Assembly: GCA_963765625.1 (NCBI GenBank)
Contig: CAVXXD010000012.1
Coordinates: forward strand, 248,001 to 312,000
Length of the DNA: 64,000 nt
DNA from: CAVXXD01 sp963765625
GTDB lineage: Bacteria; Actinomycetota; Geothermincolia; Geothermincolales; Geothermincolaceae
Direction: 5' to 3'
Made by a program: the position numbers and the translations under genes. The notes under the pieces are model-generated. The model had not been told where the DNA came from and did not search any database. It saw only the letters and a program-made list of their open reading frames with translations. Within the stretch, counting starts at the first letter, position 1; each line of letters opens with the position of its first letter. Shown here piece by piece: positions 28,547 to 37,542 of this stretch.

Positions 28547-29422
28547 ATGAACGACAAGTTGAGAAGGTTTATGAAGATGGCGGTGCCCCTGGCGATCGTC
28601 GCCGCGATGTTGCTGGCCTCGCTGGGGATCATGGGCTGCGGGGATGAAGAAGAGTCGACTACCATCAAGCCCGAGGACCGCACCGAACTGATCCTGGCCA
28701 CCACCACCTCCACCCAGGACACCGGGTTGCTGGACGAGTGGATACCCATGTTCGAGGAGAACAACCCCTACAGCACCAAGGTGGTCGCGGTGGGCAGCGG
28801 CGCCGCCCTGGACATGGCCCGTAAGGGCGAGGCCGACGTCCTGCTGGTGCACAGCCCCAAGGCGGAAGAGGCCCTGGTGGCCGAAGGCTACGGCATCGAG
28901 CGCGCCGCGGTCATGCACAACGACTTCATCATCGTCGGGCCCCCCTCGGACCCCGCCGGCATCAAGGGCATGACCGACTCCGCCGCGGCCTTCACCAAGA
29001 TCGCCGAGACCCAGTCCCCCTTCGTGTCGCGCGGCGACGAGTCCGGCACCCACGCCAAGGAGAAGTCCATCTGGGCCGCAGCGGGCATCACCCCCGAGGG
29101 TGACTGGTACATCTCCAGCGGCAAGGGCATGGGCGACACCCTCAAGATCGCGGACGAGAAGAACGCCTACACCCTGTCCGACCGTGGGACCTACCTGGCC
29201 AACAAGAGCAGCCTCGACCTGATCATCATGGTCGAAGGCGACAAGCTCCTGCGCAACGACTACCACGTCATCGTGGTCAACCCCGAGAAGTGGCCGGATA
29301 CCAATGTCGACGGCGCCCGGGACTTCGCCGCATTCGTGGTCAGCCCGGAAGCCCAGGAATTCCTGAACGTGTTCGGCGTGGACAAGTACGGACAGCCGCT
29401 GTTCTTCCCGGACGCCCTGTAG
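28547..29422 (+). CDS. tupA: TupA tungstate ABC transporter binding lipoprotein
   Basis: Binds tungstate outside the cell and hands it to TupBC. The 291-residue protein has a signal peptide with lipobox LGIMGC. Family motifs are LILATTTSTQDTGLL, AVGSGAALDMARKGEADV, MHNDFIIVGPPSDPAGIKG, SPFVSRGDESGTHAKE and YTLSDRGTYL. TTTS and SRGDxSGTH are the oxyanion-binding segments of TupA. Intact reading frame, ATG with AAGGATGTGAG upstream. Directly controlled by riboswitch 4 and followed by tupB and tupC. Confidence 0.95.
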   Translation: MNDKLRRFMKMAVPLAIVAAMLLASLGIMGCGDEEESTTIKPEDRTELILATTTSTQDTGLLDEWIPMFEENNPYSTKVVAVGSGAALDMARKGEADVLLVHSPKAEEALVAEGYGIERAAVMHNDFIIVGPPSDPAGIKGMTDSAAAFTKIAETQSPFVSRGDESGTHAKEKSIWAAAGITPEGDWYISSGKGMGDTLKIADEKNAYTLSDRGTYLANKSSLDLIIMVEGDKLLRNDYHVIVVNPEKWPDTNVDGARDFAAFVVSPEAQEFLNVFGVDKYGQPLFFPDAL

Positions 29423-29431
29423 TAGGAGCCA

Positions 29432-29463
29432 GGTGGGTGGAGCGTGCCTCCACCCACCGTTCT
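29432..29463 (+). terminator. tupA-tupB intercistronic hairpin
   Basis: A perfect 10-bp stem, GGTGGGTGGA with TCCACCCACC, is followed by GTTCTTT. Placed after a binding-protein gene, it probably allows partial termination or 3' protection, so that tupA mRNA exceeds tupBC mRNA. Confidence 0.7.
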
Positions 29464-29484
29464 TTAGAAAGAGGAGCAAGGACC

Positions 29485-30245
29485 ATGGGTGAGATCTGGG
29501 AAGGTATAAAGCAGGCCGTCAGCCTGATTCTCCATTTCGACCCCTACGTGATGAAAATCACCCTCTTCACGCTCTACGTGTGCACCATCGCCACCATCAT
29601 CGGCATGGTCATCGGTATCCCCCTGGGTTCCTGGCTGGCTTTCGCGCAGGTTCCGCGGCCGCAAGTTCACGATCGACCCTGGTCAACACGGGCATGGGCC
29701 TGCCCCCGGTGGTGGTGGGCCTCTTCGTCTACATGTTCCTGCGCCGGCGCGGCCCTCTGGGCTTCCTCCACTGGCTGTATACACCCCAGGGCATCATCCT
29801 GGCCGAGGTCATACTGGCCATGCCGCTTATCGCGGGCATCGTTCTCTCCGCCATGCAGAATACCGACCCCAAGTTGAGATGGCAGACACTCTCGCTGGGA
29901 GCATCCCGCACCCGCATGTACGGCACCCTGCTGTCCGAGAACCGCATCTCCCTGATGACCGCGGTGATGGCCGGTTTCGGGGCCATTATCTCGGAAGTAG
30001 GGGCGGCCATGATGGTGGGAGGGAACATGCTGCTCAACGGTGAGCCCTACACCCGCACCCTGACCACCGCCACGGTGCTGGCGACCAACATGGGTGACGC
30101 CGTACTGGCCATCGCCCTGGGCATCATCCTACTGACCATCACCCTGGTGTTGATGTCCATAATGACCTGGTTGCAGCAGCGCAGTCAGGCTGCGCCGGGG
30201 GTGTTCCAGGCCATGCGGAGAAGGGCGAGGTCGATTTATGAATGA
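29485..30245 (+). CDS. tupB: TupB tungstate ABC permease, frameshifted
   Basis: Membrane subunit of the importer. It starts MGEIWEGIKQAVSLIL and has five membrane helices typical of the short TupB/ModB-like permeases. The EAA loop region reads LSLGASRTRMYGTLLSENR. Two extra bases between about 29655 and 29690 break the frame inside the LAFARFRGRKF segment, where TupB proteins are well conserved. Corrected length is about 253 residues. ATG with AAAGAGGAGC upstream. The end overlaps the tupC start by eight bases. Confidence 0.9.
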
Positions 30246-31329
30246 TTTCCTGCGCGTCGAAGCCCTGCGCCAGGCATACGACGACCGGGAGGTATTGAAC
30301 ATCCCGGAGCTGGTCATCCGTGAAAAAGAGATCTTCGCGGTGATCGGGCCCAACGGCTCCGGCAAGAGCACCCTGCTGCGCCTGGTAGACCTGCTGGAAG
30401 ACCCGGTGGACGGTGACATCGTCTACTGGGACGGGACCAGGCTCTCGGAACTGGACCGGGAAGGCCGCAAAGCTTTGTCCCGCCAGATGGCCATGGTCTT
30501 CCAGGAACCGCTCCTGTTCCGCCGGTCGGTGGAAGCCAACGTGCGCTACGGGCTGAAGGCCAGGCGGACGGAGAAGGAAGAGGCGCACCTCAGAGTCAGG
30601 GAAGCCCTCGAGCTGCTCGGATTGGACGGCTTCGAAGGCCGCTTTGCCCCCACCCTGTCAGGTGGTGAGGCCCAGAAAGTCTCGCTGGCCCGCGCCCTGG
30701 CCGTCCAGCCGCGCCTGCTGTTGCTGGACGAGCCGTTCGCTTCCCTGGACCTGCCTACCAAACAGGCTCTGCGCCGGGAGATCGCTGCCCTGCTAAGGCG
30801 CCTGGAGATCACTTCCATCTACGTCACCCACGACCACCTGGAGGCCCTGGAGATGGCCGACCGCATCGCCGTGATCATCGACGGCAAAGTGCGGCAGGTG
30901 GGGACGCCGGTGGAGATCTTCGCCTATCCCGCCTCCAAGGAAGTGGCGGATTTCATCGGGGCGGAGACCTTGCTGGAAGGGAAGATAACCGGGACGCGGG
31001 ACGGCATCGCCCGGGTGTCGGTGGACGGCCGGGAGCTGGAGGTCATGAGCGATCTGTCGGTCGGCAGCGGGGTGCTCCTGATGATCCACCCCGAGGAAGT
31101 CGTCCTGCTGGGGTGCGAAGAGGTGGACACCTCAGCCCGCAACCGCTTCAACGGCACGGTGACGGAGATGACCCTGCTGGGAGCCCTGGTCAAGGTCAAG
31201 CTGGACTGCGGCTTCTCCCTGGTTTCCTACATCACCCGCACTTCGCAGGAGGAGATGGGCATCGATACTGGCGTGCGCGTCTGTGGTGCCTTCAAGGCCA
31301 CTGCCGTCCACGTCATCGCCCGCCTGTGA
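30238..31329 (+). CDS. tupC: TupC tungstate ABC ATPase with TOBE tail
   Basis: Energises tungstate import. The 363-residue protein has Walker A GPNGSGKST (about 38-46), Q-loop MVFQEPLLF, signature LSGGEAQKVSLARAL, Walker B LLLLDEPFASLD and the switch His in THDHLEAL. The last 130 residues form a regulatory TOBE-type region (SARNRFNGTVTEMTLLG) that may sense cytoplasmic oxyanion. It overlaps tupB, and the frame is intact. Confidence 0.95.
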   Translation: MNDFLRVEALRQAYDDREVLNIPELVIREKEIFAVIGPNGSGKSTLLRLVDLLEDPVDGDIVYWDGTRLSELDREGRKALSRQMAMVFQEPLLFRRSVEANVRYGLKARRTEKEEAHLRVREALELLGLDGFEGRFAPTLSGGEAQKVSLARALAVQPRLLLLDEPFASLDLPTKQALRREIAALLRRLEITSIYVTHDHLEALEMADRIAVIIDGKVRQVGTPVEIFAYPASKEVADFIGAETLLEGKITGTRDGIARVSVDGRELEVMSDLSVGSGVLLMIHPEEVVLLGCEEVDTSARNRFNGTVTEMTLLGALVKVKLDCGFSLVSYITRTSQEEMGIDTGVRVCGAFKATAVHVIARL

Positions 31330-31371
31330 GATAATGAAAGGCAAAACAGCCATTATAGGAGGCGTGAAGGT

Positions 31372-32604
31372 ATGCTCAAGGTCGGCGAAGCGCGTGAAAA
31401 TATTTTAAATGTTGTAGATATTCTGCCGGCGGTGGAGGTCCCCCTGCCGGACAGCCTGGGCATGTACCTGGCCGGGGAGGTCATCTCCGGACTGGACGTG
31501 CCCCCCTTCGACAACTCCGCCATGGACGGCTACGCCGTGCGCCAGGCCGACATCCGAGACGCCTCCGACGACGCCCCCACGCGCCTGGCGGTGCTGGAGG
31601 ACCTGCCGGCTGGATTCGTGGCCGGCCAGGATGTGGGAGCAGGGCAGGCCATCCGCATCATGACCGGGGCGCCTATGCCGGCCGGGGCCGACACCGTGGT
31701 GCCAGTGGAAGATACTCAGCCTGAAGGCAGGGAAGTCCTTATACGGAAGGCGCTCGATCCGGGAAAGAACGTCCGGCGAGCCGGGGAAGACATCCGCACC
31801 GGGGACGTGGTGCTCGCGGCAGGCACCCCCATCGGCCCGGCCGAGATGGGCGTACTGTCCAGCCTGGGAATCGCCAACCCCCGGGTGCACCGCTGCCCGC
31901 TTGCCGTGATCATCTCTACCGGCGACGAACTGGTAGAGGTTGGTGAAGCCCTCAAGCCCGGCAAGATACGCGACTCCAACAGCTACACCCTGCACGGGCT
32001 GGTGCGGGAGGCGGGAGCCGATTCGCTGAGGGTTGGGATAGTGGGAGACGATGCAGATCTGCTCAGGCGGACCATCCTCGCAAACCTGGAGAGGGCGGAC
32101 CTCTTCATCACCAGCGGGGGAGTGTCGGTGGGGGACTACGACATGGTCAAGGACGTCCTGGCCGACCTGGGGCGAATAGATTTCTGGAAGGTCAACATGC
32201 GCCCGGGCAAACCCCAGGCTTTCGGGCTCATCGAGGGCAAGCCCCTTTTCGGGCTGCCGGGAAATCCGGTGTCGGTGATGGTCTCCTTCGAGCAGTTCGT
32301 CCGCCCCGCCCTGAAGAAGATGATGGGTGCGCGCGACATCTTGCGCCCGGTGGTAGAGGCGGAGGTCGAGGAGCCCATGGGCCGCTCCGGGGGCCGGGTG
32401 GAGTTCATCCGCGTGGTGTTGCGGGAGGAAGGCGGCCGGTTCAAGGCACGGCCCACCGGTCCGCAGGGCAGCGGCATACTCCGCTCCATGGTCCTGGGGC
32501 AGGGATTGGCGGTCCTGGGCGAAGAGGTGGGCCGCCTGGAGCCCGGGGACACCGTTCAGGTCCAGTTGCTCAAGGTGGAGAACGCGGCCTGGCGCAACGC
32601 CTGA
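31372..32604 (+). CDS. moeA: MoeA molybdopterin molybdenumtransferase
   Basis: Inserts molybdate or tungstate into adenylated molybdopterin. The 410-residue protein has the MoeA marks SAMDGYAVR, IMTGAPMPAGADTVVPVED, SGGVSVGDYDMVKD, the PGKPQAFG substrate loop and LPGNPVSVMVSFEQFV, then the C-terminal beta domain. It lies 42 bases after tupC, with AGGAGGCGTG before the ATG, and is probably in the tup transcript. In an organism with AOR it may be the tungsten-specific paralog; only one MoeA is seen here. Confidence 0.95.
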   Translation: MLKVGEARENILNVVDILPAVEVPLPDSLGMYLAGEVISGLDVPPFDNSAMDGYAVRQADIRDASDDAPTRLAVLEDLPAGFVAGQDVGAGQAIRIMTGAPMPAGADTVVPVEDTQPEGREVLIRKALDPGKNVRRAGEDIRTGDVVLAAGTPIGPAEMGVLSSLGIANPRVHRCPLAVIISTGDELVEVGEALKPGKIRDSNSYTLHGLVREAGADSLRVGIVGDDADLLRRTILANLERADLFITSGGVSVGDYDMVKDVLADLGRIDFWKVNMRPGKPQAFGLIEGKPLFGLPGNPVSVMVSFEQFVRPALKKMMGARDILRPVVEAEVEEPMGRSGGRVEFIRVVLREEGGRFKARPTGPQGSGILRSMVLGQGLAVLGEEVGRLEPGDTVQVQLLKVENAAWRNA

Positions 32605-32633
32605 GGGCCGGGACGAGACAGGGGCGGCAGAAG

Positions 32634-33851
32634 ATGAGGTATCCCGGCTGGGCGTTCCTCCCGGAAAAACTTACACTAAGTAATATCACTGAAAGACTGG
32701 CTCGCGCCCACGGCAGCTTCCCGGCTCTCTACGACGACGGGACCGCATCGCCGGCCCTGGCCTGGGGGGGCGCTCTCTCTTTCGAGGGCCTGCGGGACAC
32801 CTCAAACCGAATGGCCTTTTCCCTCATCCGCCACCACGACCTGAAGAAGGGCGAACGGGTCTTCATCGCCTGCGAGAACCGGCTCCACGCCCTGCTCACT
32901 TTCTTCGCGGTGGTGAAGTCGGGAGGCATCGCCGTGCCCCTCCCCCTGCGCCTTCCCCCCTCCGAGATACGCCGGGTAGCGGAGGTAGCCCGACCGGCCC
33001 TGGTGGTCACCGACTACCACCGCTTCGCGGGAATGGCGCTGGCTTCGACCTGGACCACCGGGGTCACCGGGGCGAGAGAGGTCCTGACCCTGGGCGGCGG
33101 CTCGTCTGACGGGAACGGTCCGCGCAGCCTGGAGGAAGAGCTTGCCGCGGCCGACCCCTTCTTTATTCCCTATACCCTGAAGCCCGGTGATGTCATCGCC
33201 CTCTTCTTCGCGGAGCGGAACGGGGCTCCGCGAGGCGTCATGGTCACCAACCAGGCGCTCCTGGGGGTCAGCGGCATGCTCCTTCCCTTGCTGGCAGGAC
33301 GACGACGGGCCGGTGGGGTGACCGCGCTCCAGCCGTGCGAGATCGCGGGGCTCGTGTCCTCCCTCGCGCTGTTGAGGGCCGGCATTGCTTCATCCGGCAT
33401 CGCCGGGGCCGCACGCCTGGCGGAGGAGAGCCCGGCCTGGAAGGGGCGCGGGGCCTGCGTGGGGCCGCCCGGGACCCTGCAGACTCTGGCCGCGGCATCG
33501 GGCATGCCCGGGCTGTGGATTTCGCCCCGGGTGGAGGCCGCGGCGCCCCCCTCCTGCCCGGCCATGTTGGTCGACGGCCCGGTATTCGAGGAGACCTGCG
33601 GCTGGGCTCTGTTTCGTGTGGGCGTGAAGCGCGGCGGCCGTGTCTACAAAACACCTTTCCTGCCGCTGCCCTCCAACCGCTATCGCGATGGAGCAACGGG
33701 CGCAAACCCGGGCGGCTTGCTGGTCAAGGGGAAGACGGTGAGCTTCGGTTACTGGTTCGACCTCGAGGAGATAGCCCGCCGTCTGCCGGACGGCTGGTTC
33801 ACCACCGGCCTGCCCGCGTCACGCCGCCGCATCATCGGCTACGACCTTTAA
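32634..33851 (+). CDS. Degenerate, C-terminally truncated AMP-binding enzyme-like protein
   Basis: A 405-residue protein resembling acyl-CoA synthetases of the ANL superfamily. LSFEGLRDTSNRMAF, LKKGERVFIACENR and FFAVVKSGGIAVPLPLRLP match the N-terminal lobe. The phosphate-binding loop, normally TSGTTGxPKG, is degraded to FAERNGAPRGVMVTN. The hinge and the C-terminal domain with the catalytic lysine are missing. It ends RRRIIGYDL exactly where palindromic element 2 begins. Adenylation activity is unlikely; it may be a decayed gene or a binding protein. It follows moeA by 29 bases. Confidence 0.72.
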   Translation: MRYPGWAFLPEKLTLSNITERLARAHGSFPALYDDGTASPALAWGGALSFEGLRDTSNRMAFSLIRHHDLKKGERVFIACENRLHALLTFFAVVKSGGIAVPLPLRLPPSEIRRVAEVARPALVVTDYHRFAGMALASTWTTGVTGAREVLTLGGGSSDGNGPRSLEEELAAADPFFIPYTLKPGDVIALFFAERNGAPRGVMVTNQALLGVSGMLLPLLAGRRRAGGVTALQPCEIAGLVSSLALLRAGIASSGIAGAARLAEESPAWKGRGACVGPPGTLQTLAAASGMPGLWISPRVEAAAPPSCPAMLVDGPVFEETCGWALFRVGVKRGGRVYKTPFLPLPSNRYRDGATGANPGGLLVKGKTVSFGYWFDLEEIARRLPDGWFTTGLPASRRRIIGYDL

Positions 33852-33959
33852 TGGGGTCAGGTCTATCGTTTATTATTTACTACCATAAATTACCAGCAGG
33901 CATAGATCAGGAATTACCAATAAATGGGAAGAAATAATAAACGATAGACCTGACCCCAT
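33851..33959. repeat. Palindromic element 2 (109 bp)
   Basis: Arms beginning ATGGGGTCAGGTCTATCGTT are near-perfectly inverted, and the loop has two ATTACCA motifs. It lies between the convergent AMP-binding-like gene and the MazG-like gene. The left gene stops on its first base, and the right gene reads 18 codons into it. Confidence 0.93.
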
Positions 33960-34359
33960 AGGTGAGGCTGTAGAGTCCCAGGGTGGAGATGCGGTCGTTC
34001 TCCTTTTTCAGGGCTTTGCCCATGTCCAGGTCGAGGAGGCAGGAGACCGCGGCGAGATAGAAAAGGGCGTTGCCGAGTTCGGACTCGATGATGTCCCGGC
34101 AGTTGGAGCAGGGCTCGCCCACGATGTGGCTCTTGACGTACTCGGCCATCTCGGTGATGTCGAAGCTGTCGTCCTCGGGGATGGCCTGCTTGCTGGCTTC
34201 GATCTCGATGCAGCCGCAGTAGGTGACGGATTTAGCGATGGCCCGGTTGACCCGGGTGACGGCGTCCTGCAGTTTGGTCATGACGTCCAGTACGCTCCGG
34301 TTGCGCAAGAGGTATTCCGATACGGTCTTCTGAAACTCCGCCGGGGTGACCTCTTTCAT
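33907..34359 (-). CDS. MazG-like all-helical protein with element-derived C-terminal tail
   Basis: A mostly helical 150-residue protein with EPCSNCRDIIESELGNALFYLAAV and a C-terminal STLGLYSLT, resembling small MazG/NTP-pyrophosphohydrolase-like proteins of Gram-positive bacteria. The charged positions expected of an active MazG site are not obvious, so function is uncertain. ATG at 34359 has a good GGAGG site; a longer upstream reading lacks one. After SLT the frame continues into the palindromic element, adding YGVRSIVYYFFPFIGNS before a stop. The tail is not part of the family. Confidence 0.7.
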   Translation of the reverse strand: MKEVTPAEFQKTVSEYLLRNRSVLDVMTKLQDAVTRVNRAIAKSVTYCGCIEIEASKQAIPEDDSFDITEMAEYVKSHIVGEPCSNCRDIIESELGNALFYLAAVSCLLDLDMGKALKKENDRISTLGLYSLTYGVRSIVYYFFPFIGNS

Positions 34360-34593
34360 GTATATGCCTCCATGTTTGCTGACCATTTCTCCATTCATCT
34401 TTGCACCTTTTAAAAAAGGTGTCAAACGGCGCGCTAAGTGGAAAGAATAAAAAGAAAGAGGGTGTTGGACAATCGCGCCCCGTCGGTCGCAAACGACTTT
34501 TACCCGCATCGCCGCCAGGGTAGTTATTTCGCTGGAATGCAGGCTGAAAGCGGCTCACGCGGCGGGGGCAGGTTATGGTAAAATTACACTATC

Positions 34594-35667
34594 ATGGAAG
34601 AAGAGAAGAAAAGCCGAGAAGTGATCCAGGCCTTGAAGATGGTGGCTCCGGGAACGGAGTTACGCGAAGCGCTGTCCCGCATCCTCTCGGCCCACATCGG
34701 CGGCCTTATCGTCATCGGTGACTCGGAAGACGTCCTCTCCATCATGAACGGCGGGTTCCGGCTGGACTGCGACTTCACCGCACCGCGGGTCTACCAGCTG
34801 TGTAAGATGGACGGGGCGGTAATCGTCTCCGGGGACCTCTCAACCATCCGTTTCGCCAACGTCCACCTGGTCGCGGATCCCAGCATACCCACCCGGGAAG
34901 GCGGCACCCGCCACCGCACGGCGGAGAGGGTAGCCCGCCAGACCGGCAGGTTGGTGGTGGCCATTTCCGAGCGCATGGAGCGGATCACTCTCTATATGGA
35001 TGCCTGGAAGCACGTCCTGGAGGAGCCACGCGTGATCTTGAGCAAGGCCAACCAGGCCCTGCAGACCATGGAGAAGTACAAAGTGCGCTACGACAAGGTC
35101 TCACAGGCTCTCAACGCCCTTGAAGTGGACGACCTGGTCGCCTTGCAGGACGTGGTAAAGGTGTTGGAGCGGTCGGAGATGATCAGGCGTATTGCCGAGG
35201 AGGTCGAGCTCTACATCTACGAGGCCGGGACGGAGGGGCGCCTCATCAGCCTCCAACTCGATGAACTGACGGCCGGGATGGATAAAGAAGTGGAAAACAC
35301 CATCCGCGATTACCGCATAGACGAGCGGCGCCCGTTGGAGATGGTTATGCGGAGCCTGGCCCGCCTCAGCTCGGAGGAGCTCCTTGCCCTGACCAACATC
35401 GCCCAGGCCCTGGGGTACGCCGGCGCGCAGGAAGAACTGGACCGGCCGCTGGCCCCGCGTGGCTACCGGCTGCTCAACCGCATCCCCCGGCTGCCGTCAT
35501 CCATAGTCGACAAGCTGGTTAGGCACTTCAAAACCCTTCACAGCGTCATGAGCGCCACCCCGGAGATGCTGGACGAAGTGGAGGGCATAGGCAAGGCCCG
35601 GGCCATCGTGGTGCAGGAGGGGCTACGACGCATCACCGAGACCTCCATCGTGGACCATTACATCTAG
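34594..35667 (+). CDS. disA: DisA diadenylate cyclase, DNA-integrity scanning protein
   Basis: Makes c-di-AMP from two ATP and scans for DNA recombination intermediates. The DAC domain (residues about 10-140) has D73-G74-A75 and R106-H107-R108-T109, the catalytic and ATP-binding motifs. A long helical linker follows, then a C-terminal helix-hairpin-helix DNA-binding domain (about 290-350, EVEGIGKARA). Length 357 is typical. It begins the conserved disA-carD-PIN-ispDF gene order. Confidence 0.97.
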   Translation: MEEEKKSREVIQALKMVAPGTELREALSRILSAHIGGLIVIGDSEDVLSIMNGGFRLDCDFTAPRVYQLCKMDGAVIVSGDLSTIRFANVHLVADPSIPTREGGTRHRTAERVARQTGRLVVAISERMERITLYMDAWKHVLEEPRVILSKANQALQTMEKYKVRYDKVSQALNALEVDDLVALQDVVKVLERSEMIRRIAEEVELYIYEAGTEGRLISLQLDELTAGMDKEVENTIRDYRIDERRPLEMVMRSLARLSSEELLALTNIAQALGYAGAQEELDRPLAPRGYRLLNRIPRLPSSIVDKLVRHFKTLHSVMSATPEMLDEVEGIGKARAIVVQEGLRRITETSIVDHYI

Positions 35668-35708
35668 AGCGGCGCGGAAAGCCGCCCTGCCTTCCCCACG
35701 TGCTTAAT

Positions 35709-35737
35709 TTGTCAAATTCTGGAATTTATGATAGTAT
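35709..35737 (+). promoter_or_regulatory. carD promoter
   Basis: TTGTCA, a 17-base spacer and TAGTAT, leaving a leader of about 95 bases before carD. Confidence 0.7.
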
Positions 35738-35839
35738 ATACGAGCGCGCGGTTTACAGCTTTATACATAGTTAGGAATGGCGCCCCCATGCACCAATACC
35801 TAAACCCCGTTGGCTTTCTAGTGGAATGAGGTGAACGAG

Positions 35840-36322
35840 TTGTTCAATGTAGGAGACGTCGTAGTCTACCCCCTTCATGGAGCAGGCGTGATCGAGCAGA
35901 TCGATGAAAGGCAAGTCGAAGGCGCTCGCAAAAAGTACCTGATCCTTAGTCTCTCACAAGGAAACCTCAAAGTCTCCGTCCCGGCCGAGAAGACCGACGA
36001 AGTAGGGCTGCGCAGCGTCATCAGCAAGCGCGAAGTCACTCGAGTGATAAATACCCTTAAAGAAGAGGGAACCCCCATGCCCTCCAACTGGAACCACCGC
36101 TTCAAGAAAAACCACGACAAGCTGCGCTCGGGTGATGTCTACGAGGTGGCGGAAGTGGTGCGCAACCTGACCCTGCGGGACAAGGAAAAAGGCCTCTCGG
36201 CCGGCGAGAAGAGGATGCTCCAGCAAGCCAAGGATATCCTCATCAGCGAGATCACCTTCTCGGTCAAGGGCGACCGCAAGAAGGCCTGCGACATGATCGA
36301 CAGGGCCTTCACCTGCAACTGA
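35840..36322 (+). CDS. carD: CarD-family RNA-polymerase-binding transcription regulator
   Basis: Binds the RNA polymerase beta subunit and stabilises open promoter complexes. It begins MFNVGDVVVYPLHGAGVIEQI, the CarD N-terminal Tudor-like domain, and continues with VSVPAEKTDEVGLR and the helical DNA-binding part (WNHRFKKNHDKLRSGDVYEVAEVVRNL). The TTG at 35840 fits both the family N-terminus and the spacing from GAGGTG; the GTG at 35831 is less likely. 160 residues. Confidence 0.95.
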   Translation: MFNVGDVVVYPLHGAGVIEQIDERQVEGARKKYLILSLSQGNLKVSVPAEKTDEVGLRSVISKREVTRVINTLKEEGTPMPSNWNHRFKKNHDKLRSGDVYEVAEVVRNLTLRDKEKGLSAGEKRMLQQAKDILISEITFSVKGDRKKACDMIDRAFTCN

Positions 36323-36468
36323 CCCCGGAAAAGAAATCGCGGCAGAGCTTTCACCGCAAGCCGGTTACGTCATATAATATTTAATAATATATACGGGCTG
36401 AGTGGGCGTTCCCGGAAAGCCGAAACGGCAGTAAAGGAGGTGGAATCTCCCGCTAAGGGAAAACAAGC

Positions 36469-37542
36469 ATGGTTGTTCTCATGATCCGCCTTATGTGCAT
36501 GATCGCCGGAGTCGTGGGCGGATATGAAATCGGGGAACTGCTGCAGGACAGCGTCTGGCCGGAGACCGCAACCAGGTATCACGTACTCGGCTTCTTTCTA
36601 TCTATTATTATTTTACTGGGCCTGGGATATGTAATCGGCGGGGTGCTCGGCAGGTACGTGGCGAGGCTGATAACCCGCTTCGAGCATGCAGTTCAGGACG
36701 TTCCGGGTTACCAGTTGATGTTCGGGACCTTCGGGATAATCGCCGGTTTCATTATCGCCCTCTTTCCTTCGGTAATATGTATGATGATCTTCGAGTCCTT
36801 TGGCTGGATCATCGCACTGTTCCTGTTTGTCATCTGCGGTACGGTCGGGTACATCATCGCGGTACAGAAGAAGGACGACCTCCTGGAGGTCTTCCGCCCA
36901 CGCGGTTTGCCCCTGGTGAGCCTGAAGGGCGGCGAGGAGGAGAAGAACGCCAAACTGCTGGACACCAGCGTAATCATCGACGGCCGTATACTTGACATCT
37001 GCGCCAGCGGCTTCATGGAAGGCACGATGATCCTGGCGCGTTTCGTCTTGAACGAGCTCCAGAACGTCGCCGACTCCGCCGACTCACTCAAGCGGAGCCG
37101 CGGCCGGCGCGGGTTGGACGTCCTTAACTCCCTGCAGCGGCAGGACCGCATAGAGATCGTCATCGAGGACCGGGACTTCCCCGAGATAAGAGAGGTGGAC
37201 TCCAAGTTGATCATGCTGGCCAGGCACCTCAACGTCCCCATCCTCACCAACGATTTCAACATGAACAAAGTTGCCGAGCTGCAGGGTGCCCGGGTGCTCA
37301 ACATCAACGAGCTGGCCAGTGCGCTCAGGCCGGTGGTGCTTCCAGGGGAAGAGTTCTCCCTCAGCATACTCAAGGAGGGCAAGGAACAGGGCCAGGGGGT
37401 CGGTTACCTGGAGGACGGGACCATGGTGGTGGTTGAAAACGGCAAGAAATTCGTGGGTAAGCGGGTGGACGCGACGGTCACCAGCGTTCTGCAGACCCCG
37501 GCTGGCCGGATGATCTTCGCGGGACTCAAGGAGAAGGCTTGA
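36469..37542 (+). CDS. YacL-like PIN/TRAM membrane protein
   Basis: The 357-residue protein has four membrane helices (residues about 5-25, 42-62, 82-105 and 107-130). A PIN nuclease domain follows (LDTSVIIDGRILDI, ARFVLNELQ, DRDFPEIREVDSKLI, LTNDFN) with the four acidic metal ligands. A C-terminal TRAM domain (about 300-357) is predicted to bind RNA. It normally sits between carD/disA and ispD in Gram-positives, as here. AAAGGAGGTGG lies about 30 bases before the ATG. The stop overlaps the ispD TTG start. Confidence 0.93.
   Translation: MVVLMIRLMCMIAGVVGGYEIGELLQDSVWPETATRYHVLGFFLSIIILLGLGYVIGGVLGRYVARLITRFEHAVQDVPGYQLMFGTFGIIAGFIIALFPSVICMMIFESFGWIIALFLFVICGTVGYIIAVQKKDDLLEVFRPRGLPLVSLKGGEEEKNAKLLDTSVIIDGRILDICASGFMEGTMILARFVLNELQNVADSADSLKRSRGRRGLDVLNSLQRQDRIEIVIEDRDFPEIREVDSKLIMLARHLNVPILTNDFNMNKVAELQGARVLNINELASALRPVVLPGEEFSLSILKEGKEQGQGVGYLEDGTMVVVENGKKFVGKRVDATVTSVLQTPAGRMIFAGLKEKA

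Noticed and set aside
28010..29479. 489-codon minus-strand frame across tupA
   Set aside because: Antisense of conserved TupA sequence, His/Gly/Val-rich composition, no family resemblance.
22400..29700. Calling the frameshifted genes true pseudogenes
   Set aside because: Conservation continues across every break, nearly all changes are one-base insertions, and core genes such as tupB and mobA are hit together; error is likelier.
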